A DNA stretch of 64,000 nucleotides from a candidate division SR1 bacterium Aalborg_AAW-1. Its GTDB lineage: Bacteria > Patescibacteriota > Gracilibacteria > Absconditabacterales > Absconditicoccaceae. The translations under genes were made by a program, and so were the position numbers. Where the stretch lies: NCBI GenBank assembly GCA_001007975.1, contig CP011268.1, forward strand, positions 682,001 through 746,000, read 5' to 3'. This document shows positions 45,442-56,208 of this stretch, piece by piece. Position 1 is the first letter of the stretch. Each line of letters opens with the position of its first letter. The notes under the pieces are model-generated. The model worked only from the letters and a program-made list of their open reading frames with translations. It ran no database searches and was not told where the DNA came from.

Positions 45442-45545
45442 AAAGAGAGAAAAACAACTCAAAGCATGAAATAGAAAAAAAATAGCACTTATTGAACAAA
45501 AAAATCCTTATTGTAAGGATTTGTATGGTAGTATTACTGATTAGT

Positions 45546-45586
45546 GGATTGTCACATCCTCCTTCCAACCCGTCTTCGCAATGACA
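45546..45586 (-). repeat. REP-like element, copy 2
   Basis: Begins GGATTGTCAC and ends CGCAATGACAG, the inverse complement of the copy 1 termini. Confidence 0.75.
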
Positions 45587-45591
45587 GAAAA

Positions 45592-45616
45592 CAAAAAAAC
45601 CTCTCACGGATGAGAG
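45592..45616 (-). terminator. terminator after sorting-domain gene
   Basis: CTCTCA/TGAGAG stem and a run of seven T on the minus strand, 78 bases after the stop. Confidence 0.7.
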
Positions 45617-45650
45617 ATTCTCTATAGTAATCAGAATAAGAACGAGTAAT

Positions 45651-45678
45651 GGATTACTTCACTATCGTTCGCAATGAT
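45651..45678 (-). repeat. REP-like element, degenerate copy 3
   Basis: Begins GGATTACTTCAC and ends TTCGCAATGATG, matching the ends of copy 2. Confidence 0.55.
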
Positions 45679-45693
45679 GAGTATGGATTGTTA

Positions 45694-46656
45694 CTATTTT
45701 TTGATGATTTTATGAGTGATGAGTTGATCATCTACCTTAATCTGAAGGATATAGAGACCTGCAGGGAGTTTACTCACATCGATAAACTGTTCAGAGTTCA
45801 GATTTTTTCCAGTAATGAGTTGCTGTCCACTCGTTGCGTAGATACGATATTCATCAACTTTGTTGTTGTTCATGAGTTTTATTGCTATTTTCTCAGTTGT
45901 TGGGTTTGGGTAGACTGTTGTTTGTATCATATCAAGCTCTTCAGTTCCCATAGATCCATTTACCCAATCTACGATATTACGTTGAGGGTAACCTGTTGGT
46001 CCACCGAGACTATCTTCTCGTTGTCGATTAGTATTGAGCTTTTTATAAGAAAATTGTTTATCTAATAAAGTTGCACCTCATACATTGTTAACAATGATTG
46101 GAGTACTAAACATTGCTATATCTCCAATTTGAAATCCAGCAGTTTGAGCAGCAGCTCCTGTTGGGAGTTGGTCATGAATATTGATAAAAGCATCTTTCAA
46201 CCCATCATTATTGGTATCAGCAAGAGCTTTTTTCATATTCATAGAGAGATTGATACCCAGACTATTCGTGTTTGTCTGTACAGTCTTCTGAAGAGCTGTT
46301 GCTTGATCCCAGGTTATAGTAGTACTTCCTACTGTTTCAGAAGCAATAGTTGGTGCAGTAACTCAACCAACTGCAGAGGTATTAACGAAGGTTCCCCCCC
46401 CACTTCCATTTGATCTCCAGAAACTTGGTTGTGAAGCAAAAGAGTCTGATGTTCCTACATCAATATTTTTCGGTCCAGTAAAGTTATAGGATGGATTGTT
46501 AGTAGAACTACCATTTGCGAAGGTGATGGTCTTGTAAATTTGTCCATTCGTACCTGTGACTGTTTGGTCAAGAGCCATCTGTGCATCTACTTGTTCAGCA
46601 GCTAACATTCATCCAGCTATCATCATAGCTTTACCCATATTGGTGATTGTATTCAT
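45694..46656 (-). CDS. secreted protein with type IX secretion-like C-terminal sorting domain
   Basis: 320 residues. The N terminus is hydrophobic (MGKAMMIAGGMLAAEQVDAQ) and may be a signal peptide. A central beta-rich part contains NDGLKDAFINIHD. The last 75 residues run VYPNPTTEKIAIKL, YRIYATSGQQLITGKNL, FIDVSKLPAGLYILQIKVDDQLITHKIIKK, which reads like a Bacteroidetes T9SS type A sorting domain (YPNP...SGQ...LPAGLYI...K.IK). Nothing else of a type IX machine is in the window. The gene carries an in-frame run of eight C (46394-46401), a slippage-prone site. Only three TGA codons. Confidence 0.8.
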
Positions 46657-46807
46657 GTTGTGAATAGTACTATAAAAGATAAAATCTCTATTTCTCTAAT
46701 CTTATTATATCACTTTTTCTATAAAATGCAAGAGAAAGTGGAGAAAATGAATAGTGGTAATAGGAGTTTATTATCTGAGATAATGGTTGTGTTGTTGTAG
46801 AGAAAAA

Positions 46808-46830
46808 GGTAGCTCTAGAACAGAACTACC
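46808..46830 (-). terminator. hairpin 87 bases downstream of the 46917 stop
   Basis: GGTAG/CTACC arms with a short loop, minus-strand TTTTT; ends the 305-residue gene transcript. Confidence 0.65.
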
Positions 46831-46916
46831 TCATGTCAAATATTTAAATCCGCTTCTATGAAAAAGCTAATGAAAATATATATGAACATATATGAAAATG
46901 CAAGAGATTGTAGTCG

Positions 46917-47834
46917 TTATAAGGTTGCTTTCGTTACGAATGCGCCATCTTTACATCCGTTGGTCTGTCATAGTTCAACTGCTTTGGCTCTGTAGGCTGC
47001 TTGTGGAGCTCCTGTATAGGATACTTTCCATCATGCGGCGATTCCTTTGAGTACAAGATAGGTATTACATGACACTTTACTTGCTGGACTGATGTTTTCT
47101 CCTATCATAGCCTTACTAGCTGCAATATTGAATGGAGTATAGAGTACATTTGATTTGCTGACGTTGGTAAAGGTAAATGTTTTACCAGATGTGTTTTTGA
47201 GTTTATACTTGTCGACAAGGTAGGGTATGACTTGAGCGTAGTTAAGTGTTCATTGTGAAGGTAATACTGTCGTTACTGTTGGCTCAGTAGCTGGTTTCTG
47301 TTCAGGTTCCGTATCAAAGGTATCAGTTGTTGCTTCAGAAAGTGATGGTGTAAGTGTGTTTCCCGTATACTCAGGTGTTGTATCGCCACTCATAGTTTCT
47401 TCAGAAAGAGTATTGCCAGAGAGATTGGTTCCTGAAAGTGAGTTTCCTGACAAAAGATCTCATGTAAGGGTAGTGTCAGGTAGACTATCGTCAGTGGTTG
47501 TCTTGGTTTCAGGAGCAAGTACTTTGTTATAAAGCCAGTCAGAAGCACCTGATCAGAGATCGTAGAGTCCTCATACGACAACTCCGAGTAGAAGTAATCC
47601 ACCTACGACAGCTAGTCAGATGGATTTTTTTTGGAAACTCGCTTTGCTAAAAAGGAGTGCAAATAAGAGAAGCATGACAATATTGAAGACTCCAAAGATC
47701 AAAAACGGTTGTGTATCAGTCAATGATGAGCTTACTGCAAAGAGAATCGGTGATATACCGAGAAGATAGAGTAGTCCAAGGAAGTGTTGTTTATCCATAT
47801 AAGTATATACAATCAAATAAAATAACTCATTCAT
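46917..47834 (-). CDS. membrane protein with Ser/Thr/Gly linker and secreted C-terminal domain
   Basis: 305 residues. Three membrane segments (LGLLYLLGISPILFAVSSS, FLIFGVFNIVMLLLFALLF, LAVVGGLLLLGVVVGLYDL) precede a linker with SGNSLSGTNLSGNTLSEETMSG repeats, then a C-terminal domain (about 210-305) with two cysteines (VSCNTYLV and TNGCKDG) that could form a disulfide. No family is recognised. The start could be 12 codons later (MDKQHFLG at 47798). Six TGA codons. Confidence 0.65.
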
Positions 47835-47961
47835 TTCTGATTATATGAATTGACTACTATGAAAAAAGATGAAAATCATCATAAGCGATAACTGATGGTT
47901 AGCGAGGAGAAGTAATAATGAAAAATGAAATACAGAGTGGCTTTGTAAAAAAATATGAAAA

Positions 47962-47982
47962 AACTACTCGTTATGAGTAGTT
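47962..47982 (-). terminator. rho-independent terminator
   Basis: AACTACTC/GAGTAGTT stem with TTTTTT on the minus strand, 10 bases after the stop at 47992. Confidence 0.85.
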
Positions 47983-47991
47983 CTCTGTATG

Positions 47992-49068
47992 TTATGACCT
48001 ACCAAGCCATTGTTGTATTTCTCATAGTGTTGCTGTGACTGCATCCATATTGATAGTGATATCAGAAGATCATTCCTGAGTAGAAATGCTGGTATCATCA
48101 GATAAGGTAGTGCTCACATATTGTAATAATTGTTGTTTGAGTTCATTAGAGACATCTTTGGATACATCTTGAGTATATCATTCGAGTAAATTCGTCCCCA
48201 GAGATAGTGCTTGAGATCATAATGACGTGTTTTTCTTATCAGCAGTTGTAGGTGCTGGTGGTAGAGTGTCAGTGTCTTGAGCAGTATCAGTCCTGAAGAG
48301 TTTATACAAGATCGTGAGATATTCTACTCTTGTAACCTTAGTACCTACTGGTACAGCTGGTAGTGAAGAGATCTGATGATTTTTTTGGATTGCTCCTAAG
48401 AAACTCAAAAGTTGGCTGTTTGTGACAATTTCATTTGTCGCATATTCCATTTTGACTGTAAATCATGCACGCTCAGCAATAGTTCTCATCATCTTATGCG
48501 TAAGGTAATCGTTAGGATATACTTTATATGCAGAAGAGACGGTAATCAGACAATGATCCAAAGCCCATTGTATAATAGGTACTCATGGAGGATCTGCGTT
48601 GTCGATAGGTAATTCATACTTACATGTTTTTTCTTTGAGATTGTTTTGTAACATAGTGAATGGTACATAATCTCTTTGATTGTTACTTCCATCGGTTTGG
48701 TTGTTATGATCATGAGGGTCTTCAGGATGATAATCAAATCATGATGATCAATCATGAGAATCTCCTCCTCATAATTGTTTGACCTGTGTTTTGGTCCCAC
48801 CTCCAGATCCAAACATTTTCTTAATCCATTGATTGACTTGGTCTTTTTGTTTATTGACACTTGTGTTCATATCATTGGTAAGAGATGATGGAGATTCTGG
48901 TCAAGCGACTCCATGAACTTGTGGCTCGCGTGAGGCTTGTGCAGAATTTTGAGGATTGGGATTGATGGCTACGTTCAATGATTGTCAGACAATCGAGACG
49001 AGCACCGTACACATGATACTAACAACAAACACTTGAGAAGTTTTTTTTGTTTTGTTGTTGTTTTTCAT
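47992..49068 (-). CDS. secreted protein, possibly with S-layer-homology-like repeats
   Basis: 358 residues with a signal segment (QVFVVSIMCTVLVSIVGQ), a disordered HDHNNQTDGSNNQRD-rich stretch, then helical repeats. ITVSSAYKVYPNDYLTHKMMRTIAERAGF and PVGTKVTRVEYLTILYKLFRTD resemble the two helices of SLH units (RAEFxxxLxRAF), which bind wall polymers, but the match is weak. A Thr/Pro linker and a further helical C terminus follow. About nine TGA codons. Confidence 0.55.
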
Positions 49069-49222
49069 TGATGTCACCACACATCATTAGAGATATAAAA
49101 GTATGTTTTGTATATCACACAACATCATATTATATATTTTTTTATATTTGTCAAGTATTTGTAATAAAAAACATGGCCAAGATAATAAAGAGAAGTCTGG
49201 TAGTGATATTTTCATTATAAAA

Positions 49223-49244
49223 AATCCCGTAGTAGTAACGGGAT
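49223..49244 (-). terminator. terminator of mscL
   Basis: AATCCCGT/ACGGGATT stem, minus-strand TTTTTT, 32 bases after the mscL stop. Confidence 0.85.
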
Positions 49245-49275
49245 TCACGCATCTTACCATACAATAAGGTCAGAA

Positions 49276-49671
49276 TTATTTATTTTTTTTCAAAAGATCT
49301 CTAATATCAGCAAGAAGTTCTTCTGTTGTAGGTCCTTTTGGTGCTTCTGGAGCGGCTGGTTTCTTTTTAGTCATTTTATCTTTAGCATGATTGATAGCTT
49401 TTACCACTAAGAAGAGTACCGCAGCAACAATCAAGAAATCCACAACAGCTTGGATAAATGCACCATATTTGAGCTGAGCATCGCCTACACCTAGCGCAAG
49501 ATCAGCAAAGTTTTTACCTTGCATAAGGATTCCTACTATAGGCATGATCACGCTTTCAACCAGTGATGATACAATTTTACCAAATGCAGTACCGATAACC
49601 ACTCATACAGCAAGGTCCACTACATTTCCTTTCATAGCGAAATCTTTGAATTCATTAAGAAGTTTTGACAT
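49276..49671 (-). CDS. mscL: large-conductance mechanosensitive channel
   Basis: 131 residues with the MscL layout: [37 protein letters not shown] forms the first helix and pore, and AFIQAVVDFLIVAAVLFLVVKAINH the second, followed by a charged C-terminal helix. It opens under membrane tension to release solutes. The Gly of LAVG is a TGA codon (49603-49605), at a conserved position in the pore-lining helix. Own terminator. Confidence 0.95.
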
Positions 49672-49826
49672 GACAGAATAGAATACGATATAAAATCACA
49701 TAGTATATACAGGTACAATATAAATAAGCAATACTTTTTTATATTTTAACTTGAATTGACATTAGTGTTTATTATAATATAGATATTAATGTATAATGGT
49801 TTTTATTTTATATTACAAGACTTCTT

Positions 49827-50228
49827 ATGAACCACAAGAATAACCCTTCTCATGATTATGATCAAGAGATGAAATATCAACAAGAATTTCTCAATAAACA
49901 AGAGACAGAAATGGGCGTTGCAAAAAATGCATTAGAGAAATATCCTACAATGGGATGAATTCCTACTATAGTATTAGCATTGTCATCTCTATTGGGTTGA
50001 GCAGTAACGTTATATTATGTAGTTGATTCTGTAGTGAGTAATAAGAATACTGCTACCGAACATGTTCTTCCTCTTACTACTACTCCAGAATCGTTACAAG
50101 GAGTATTAAAGATTGATACGATGAAACTTATCGAGGACTATAAAGAAACGTTGGATAGTACTGAAAGAGAAAAGTTTGAGCAACTTTCTCCTCAGAAACA
50201 ATGGGATCATGTTCACAAGAACCATTAA
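49827..50228 (+). CDS. small single-pass membrane protein
   Basis: 133 residues: a charged cytoplasmic N terminus, one membrane segment (GIPTIVLALSSLLGGAVTLYYVVDSVV, about 49-75) with two TGA glycines, and a charged helical tail. Family not recognised. A TTGACA followed 16 bases later by TATAGA lies upstream at about 49755. Terminator follows. Confidence 0.6.
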
Positions 50229-50233
50229 ACAAA

Positions 50234-50270
50234 AACATCCTTCGTATATGAGGATGTTTTTTTTTTTTTT
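50234..50270 (+). terminator. rho-independent terminator
   Basis: AACATCCT/AGGATGTT stem followed by a run of fourteen T. Confidence 0.9.
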
Positions 50271-50273
50271 GAG

Positions 50274-53200
50274 TTATTTTTTTAGGCAGAGAGTGATGGT
50301 ATGATCTCCTAGTGTAAGATCTTTCGTGATATCATAATCTGCTCATCCATAGATTATAGTACTCAGCGTTTCTTCTTGAATAGTCGCACCGTGATGATTG
50401 ATGAGTTCTTCTGCATATAATCAGGTTATCTCGAGTTGGATACGATCAGCGATGTCATAATTAATTTCTTTACGAGCGTCTTGTATCGATCTAATAAGAT
50501 CACGAGCATATCATTCTCTCTTCAGTTCTGGAGTGATAATCCAATCGATTTTCATAACAATACCATTATCAACTTCAATATCTTCAGATTCATCTGTTTT
50601 GATGTAGGATATTTCATAGCTTCAAGCTGGTAAAAGCCATTCTCCTACAACTACTGTTCCATCACTTCCTTCTACAAATTGTCCTGATTTTGCAAGTGCA
50701 AAAATATCTTTCGTTGCTCATCAGAATAATTGTCCAATAACTTTCCCATCAGGTTTACAAATTTTCGTCACATGAGTATTCAGTGAGGGATCTGAATGTA
50801 CTGACTTCATATTCAGTTCTTCGGCAATAATATCCAAATAATACTGATCAAGTGATATTCACAAGATGAGGTTTGAAAGTGGTTGTCTTACTCTTATATT
50901 TTTCTTGCCTCTGGCTGCTAGTCCCATACGTACAATGTCTTGTGCTGCATTCATCTGGTCAGAAAGTTCTTTGTTTGCTGAGAGTTCTAGTGATGGGAAA
51001 TCTTGGAGATGAACGCTATTGAGTTCAGAGTGATCAGGTGAGAGTGTAGAGTTAGTCAATGTTCTCCATATATACTCGCTGATAATAGGCATAAATGGTG
51101 ATGCTACCACACAAAATTGAGTGAGAACAGTATAGAGGGTCGCATAAGCAAATGACTTGTCACTATCGCTATCAGATTTTCGAAATCTTCTTCTTGATCT
51201 ACGGATATACCAATTCGTAAGATTTTCTAGAAACTTGTTAATCTGACGAGAAGAGTGTGTGAGGTCATAGTTAGCCAAGTCCTCATCGATAGTTATGATA
51301 AAGGTTTGGAGTTCTCATAGAATCCATTGATCGAGACGATTATCAGAAGATTGTGCTTGATAAATAGCTTCTTTACTATTGCTTACTGACCAGTTATCGA
51401 TGTTCGCATACGTCACAAAAAATCAGAATGCATTCCAGAGGGGAAGAATATTTTGTTTGAGTGCTTCCAATATTAATTCTTCTGAAAATGACATATCTCC
51501 TCCATTAAATAGTGGAGTAGTGAGGATAGACATACGGACAGCATCTCATCAATATTGTTCGAACGTAGGTTTTGGATCTGGGAAATTACCAAGTGATTTG
51601 GACATTTTACGACCGTCATTACCAGCAATGACTCCATGACATACGACATTGGTAAAGGCAGGTTTATCAAAGAGAGCTACTCCCAAGACGTGCATAACAT
51701 AAAACCAGGCTCTGATCTGACCAGTATATTCGACGATATAATCAGCTGGGAACGATGCTTCGAATTTTTCTTTATTTTCAAAAGGATAGTGTACTTGAGC
51801 ATAGGGCATCGAAGCTGATTCCATCCAACTATCTAATACTTCAGGAGTTCTTGTATATTTCTTTCCATCTTTTTCAAACCATACATCATCGATATAGGGT
51901 ACGTGCATATCTAATTCTGCATCACGAGTCGTATTTCGATAGATGGTTGTTCCGTTTTCTTCTTTTTTGATAAGAGTGTTTGACCCGTTGAGTTGGAGTT
52001 GATAGAGTTCTTCACGCGAACCGATGGCAATGAGATCTTTACCATCTTCTGATCTATAAATAGGCATCGGAGTACCCCAAAATCTGGTACGGGATATACA
52101 TCGATCTGGAGCTGATTCAAGTGATTTTAAGAAACGACCATGTTTGTTGTGGGCAGGATATCGATTTATTTTTTCATTTTCTTCAATACATCTTTCTTTC
52201 AGTGATTTTCCTCAGAAGATATCTTGTGGACCATTAATGTCGATAAACCAACTATCTTGTGCTTTATAAACCAGAGGAGTCCCTGATCTTGGACAAAAGG
52301 CTACACGGTGAGTGATCGATGCTTTATGAAAGAGCTTACCCATATCATGGAGTTCTTGTATAATGATGGGGTTGGCATCACGATAGAATATTCATGCTTT
52401 ATCTCCCATAACTGATGTATAATGTCCACTACTATCCATTGCTTCGGTAATAGTCAGACCAACTTGTTTTGCTAGTTGAAAATCTACCTCTCCAAATTCT
52501 GGAGCTTGGTGGACGATCCCGGTTCCATCGGTGTCTGATACAAAATCAGCATGGTAAATTTTATGATCATTTGGATTATTGGTCTTACCATAGAGATACT
52601 CAAATGGTGGTTTATAAGAAAGTCCTACAAGCTGTGCTCCAAGAAATTCTTCAATAATTTCAACTTCTTTGTTTGCAAAAACTGCTTCAAGACGAGATTT
52701 CGCTACGATATAGTAAGCACTATTATACAACACTTTCACATAGGTAAGATCTTTATGTACTCCTGCTGCAATATTGGTAGGTATCGTCCAAGGTGTTGTC
52801 GTCCAGACGAGGATAGAGGTAGTAGTAAATGGAGATTGTCGCGGATTTTTTTTAGTAAGCCATATTACATCTATAGATTTAGATGGTGTAAATTCAAATT
52901 GATCAGCCATATCAGGATTGACGATAAATCCTAATGATTCATAAAATGATAAAGCATTCGTATTGTTTTTGGAAACTCCTAATCCTAAAGTATTATATTG
53001 TAGTCATTGTAGTGATATATCCATAAGATGTGCTCATAAACCTTTCCCTTGATGATTTTCTTCAATATAAATTCAACCAATACGATGAATGTTTCTATTT
53101 TCATCAAACCAAGGATTGTATTTTATTCAAACAATATCTCATTGATATTTGAGAACATAGTATTTTTTTCATTCTTGAATTCCTTTTGTAATTCTTTGAA

Positions 53201-54011
53201 TATTTTTTTCATCTGATTCATCAAATTTAGCATCAATTTCTTCAACGGATAATCAATCATCAATATAAGTTGTTTTCCAAGTTTCTCTCCTAACTTTTTC
53301 AATATCTTTTGCATCGGAAGCTTGCGCTAATTCAATACTATATCATTCTGGCAATCAATAACTATGAGTAACATCAAACGCTACGGTAATAGCCGGATCA
53401 TTGACGTCTTCGTAAGTATCATCCATAGCAACTTCGAAGTTTGAGATTGGAGTTTCAAGCTTGGTCGAATACATCGATACACGTTTCCCTTTGTAGATGA
53501 GTCATTTATCCCAAAGTGTCTTGAAGACTCGCCAAACCGACTCCATATAGTCGTTATCCATCGTTTTGTAACTCTTGTCAAAATCTACCCAACGAGCAAA
53601 TTGATCGATATATCGTTTTCGTTCAGAAGACATTCCACGTGTATAGTTGTAACACTCTTCAATAAATTTCTCTACTCCTACTTTGTGGATATCAAGATTA
53701 GACTCTAGTCCAAGTTTTGTTTGAACTTTTTGTTCAATAGGTATCCCATGACAATCCCATCCCCAAACACGATCGACTCTTTTCCCTTTCATGGTTTGAT
53801 ATCTTGGTATGACGTCTTTGGCTACAGAACTTGCTAAATGTCCATAGTGAGGGAGTCCAGTTACAAATGGAGGTCCATCGTAGAACCTAAACTGATTATG
53901 AGGATCTTTATTTTTAATAGATTGTTCAAAAATATGATTTTCTGACCAATAGGTATGTACGGTTTGAAAGATATCGTTAAAGTTTGGTTTGCTAGTCTGT
54001 GGTGTAAACAT
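50274..54011 (-). CDS. ileS: isoleucyl-tRNA synthetase with an inserted GNAT acetyltransferase domain
   Basis: 1245 residues. The N-terminal Rossmann half has GLPHYGHL (the HIGH motif, in the eukaryote-like IleS2 form, residues 55-58) and WGWDCHGIP; KMSKS is at about 802-806 after GVIAGNDGR; the editing domain motif WTTTPWTIPT is at 403-412. Between AFDVTHSYGLPEG and that motif sits about 165 extra residues (224-388). They form a complete GNAT domain: EKVRRETW, the acetyl-CoA loop IYIEENHQGKGLGAHLMD and the GFI-type strand NNTNALSFYESLGFI. All codons are open under code 25 (no TAA/TAG) with about 25 TGA glycines. Without the insert the size, about 1080, fits IleS2. Confidence 0.93.
52848..53342 (-). 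other. GNAT domain insertion inside ileS
   Basis: Encodes residues about 224-388 of the synthetase. The QGKGLG pattern (321-326) matches the Q/RxxGxG/A acetyl-CoA site, and SKNNTNALSFYESLGF (347-362) matches motif B. The insert lies in the connective peptide just before the editing-domain strand WTTTPWT. Base composition and TGA use look like the rest of the gene, so the insertion is not a recent foreign element. Confidence 0.88.
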
Positions 54012-54132
54012 TGCGTAGTAATGGATAATTTAAAATTACATAATGAAACATTATTATTCATTTTCTATTGGTGGATTCTTAGCTAATTTATAGTTAACTA
54101 GCCAAGATATGCAAGATTAAGATGATAAAAAA

Positions 54133-54150
54133 AGAGTCACTTTGGACTCT
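54133..54150 (-). terminator. terminator of the pilin-LRR gene
   Basis: AGAGTC/GACTCT stem with minus-strand TTTTTTT, 21 bases after the stop at 54172. Confidence 0.8.
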
Positions 54151-54171
54151 TGTTCTCTGTTTTTTATTGTA

Positions 54172-55425
54172 TTATTGTTTGACCCATGTTGTTCAGACAA
54201 GATTTCGAGTTCAATGTGCTTGAGGTAAAGCTGTTGTAATACTTAAACTATTTTTTGTTGGTCAATTGTTTTGGAATGCATCTTCAAGATGTGTTATAGA
54301 AGAAGGAATAGTTACAGATGTGAGATTGTTTCTTGAAAATACTCCATATCAAATAGTAGTTACGGAAGAAGGAATAGTAATAGTTGTGAGATTATTTCAA
54401 GCAAAAGTATTGCCCCACATAGTAGTAATAGAGTTTGGGATAGTTACAGAAGTTAGCAAGTTGTTTGAGAAAGAGTCATTATACAGAGTAGTAATAGAGT
54501 TTGGGATAGTTACAGAAGTTAATCTATTATTTGCAAAAACACTACTTCAAAATTCTATTACAGAGTTAGGTATATCAACACTAGTGATTTGATTATTTGC
54601 AAATGCAGCATATCTAATACGCATTACAGAAGAAGGAATGATCAGGGAGTTGTTTATTTGATTTAAAAAGAATGCTTGTGTATCAATTAAAACAATAGAG
54701 TTAGGTAATATAACAGAGGTTAGTCATTTATTATAAAAAGCATATGATCAAATTGTTGTTACAGATATTCCATTAATATTATTAGGTACAACAACATCTT
54801 TAGGACAAGAATTACTATATGCTGAAATAATACCATTTGCAAAAGTGAAACAATTGGGATCTGTAGAAGGTATATTAATATCTGTTGTAAGTCCTTGACC
54901 TACTTTTTGGAAATTACCATCATTGTTTTTGTCGACAGTGTTACCACACGCACTTGCATTACCTTTTTTGGATTCTTTGGTAGAAGTGATAGCATACAGA
55001 GAGCCAGAAGGATCGGTATAGTAGGCATAAGAACTACCAGCAGTGATACATTCACCTGCACTGGATGATGAGATTCCAGTTCCTTTAGGATCTTTGGGTA
55101 AAGAAGTCATATAGGATGATAGAGAAGAAGATATTGAATCTAAGGAACTTCAGGCAGTCTGTGCGAAGGTTGTAGGTAGGAGTAATGTACTCAGTGAAAC
55201 AGCAGGTTTAACAAATGCATAGATAGCAATAGGATAGGAATTGTTATCAAGTTTGTAGGATTCAAGTGCTGTAGAAACGTTACGCATATCAGCGGTACGA
55301 GCAGTATCACGAGCACGAGCTTGCATACCAGTAATTCTAGGAATGAGAGCGGCTGCGAGTATCCCGATAATCACGATGACAATAAGCATCTCTACAAGGG
55401 TGAATCCATAACGGTATTGTTTCAT
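54172..55425 (-). CDS. type IV pilin-like protein fused to BspA-like leucine-rich repeats
   Basis: 417 residues. The N terminus MKQYRYGFTLVEMLIVIVII is a classical prepilin signature (cleavage after Gly7, Glu at +5), followed by a pilin-like helix and KLDNNSYPIAIYAF. Cysteine-containing linkers (GECITAG, NASACGN, NCFTFANG, SNSCPK) lead to about nine 23-residue repeats (NNLTSVTIPNSITTIGYGAF), a BspA-type LRR_5 beta-solenoid. Two adjacent repeats are identical at the DNA level over about 35 bases (54421-54458 and 54490-54525). Start set at 55425 because the prepilin sequence begins there; an upstream in-frame ATG is unlikely. Seven or more TGA codons. Confidence 0.85.
54421..54525 (-). repeat. 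69-base tandem LRR repeat
   Basis: About 35 bases are identical at a 69-base period in the LRR part of the pilin gene, a sign of recent duplication or gene conversion. Confidence 0.75.
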
Positions 55426-55648
55426 CTGCTCTACATAGTGAATTAAAATTATTATTATCATGACCATATATAAAGTGTTCGCTTATTGCAAATCAATTAT
55501 TATACTAATATCTTGACTTACAGCTTTTATAGTAGATTTCTTTATAGAGTTGGAGATGGTTTTATAGAATAAAAAATTTTTCTATTTGCAAAACAAGGGT
55601 AAATAACTACATTCATAATATACTGTTTTACTTAATAGTTTAATAATA
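55426..55648. promoter_or_regulatory. divergent promoter region
   Basis: AT-rich spacer between the pilin-LRR gene and the lipoprotein gene. A TTGACT at about 55513 and several TATAAT-like blocks are present, but no unique promoter can be assigned. Confidence 0.35.
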
Positions 55649-56158
55649 ATGAGATATGTAATATTATGTATAGCATGATTCTCTGTTCTTATTATAGCAT
55701 GATGTGGTACAAGCTCTAAAGTAGATAAGTTTCTAACCAGTTATAGTGATGAAGACGTGATACAGAAACCAGTCTCTGGTTTAGAGCCTACAACAAATTC
55801 TGTGTCAGAACAGCTCTTGTTGGATGGTATTTCAACTGATACAGATATCGGATATGGGAGTTATACTGATTTTTCTGATGAACAGTTACAGACAGCATTG
55901 CAAAATAAAAAGAGAGTTGTTCTCATCTCATATGATGTCAGTTGTGATAACTGTGTACAGCTTGATGAAAGTGTTAATACATCACTATCTCGTTTACCAT
56001 CTGATGTGGTGGTGATGAAAATTTCTTTTGCTCAAGCGCAGTCATTATACAAGGCAAAGGAACAAAATAGTGTAATTTATCTCAATGCTGATGGTACCGT
56101 AAAATATCTTTCTGATGGTGGTATCATGTCCATTGATAATCTCGTCTATTATTTATAG
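55649..56158 (+). CDS. thioredoxin-like lipoprotein
   Basis: 169 residues. A lipobox LIIAGCGTSS at the end of the signal sequence (Gly from TGA, Cys about 20) predicts lipid anchoring. The mature part has a thioredoxin-like strand RVVLISYDVSCDNCVQLDESV with a CxxC motif (CDNC) and a C-terminal strand NSVIYLNADGTVKYLSDGG typical of the fold. It may reduce or shuffle disulfides outside the membrane, perhaps in the Cys-rich surface proteins encoded here. Two TGA codons, both in the signal region. Confidence 0.75.
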
Positions 56159-56208
56159 TATAACCTATCATAAAAAAGAAAAAGTATTTTAATTGCTGTA
56201 TTTAGAAT

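Larger units (their letters stand above)
45231..45693. other. intergenic region with REP-like elements
   Basis: 463 bases with no gene. It holds three copies of a dispersed palindromic element (45394, 45546, 45651) and the terminator at 45592-45616. The remainder is AT-rich, and opposite-strand frames are short and lack features. Confidence 0.7.

Noticed and set aside
45205-45462. Small minus-strand gene in the REP region
   Set aside because: It is composed of repeat DNA and an AT-rich stretch with no start context or similarity.
52900-53510. Separate GNAT gene or assembly break inside ileS
   Set aside because: I followed the frame codon by codon; there is no TAA/TAG or frame change, and both synthetase halves join smoothly in one strand. 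A chimera remains possible only at read level.
54266-54592. A plus-strand frame with internal repeats
   Set aside because: It is the reverse complement of the LRR repeats of the pilin gene.
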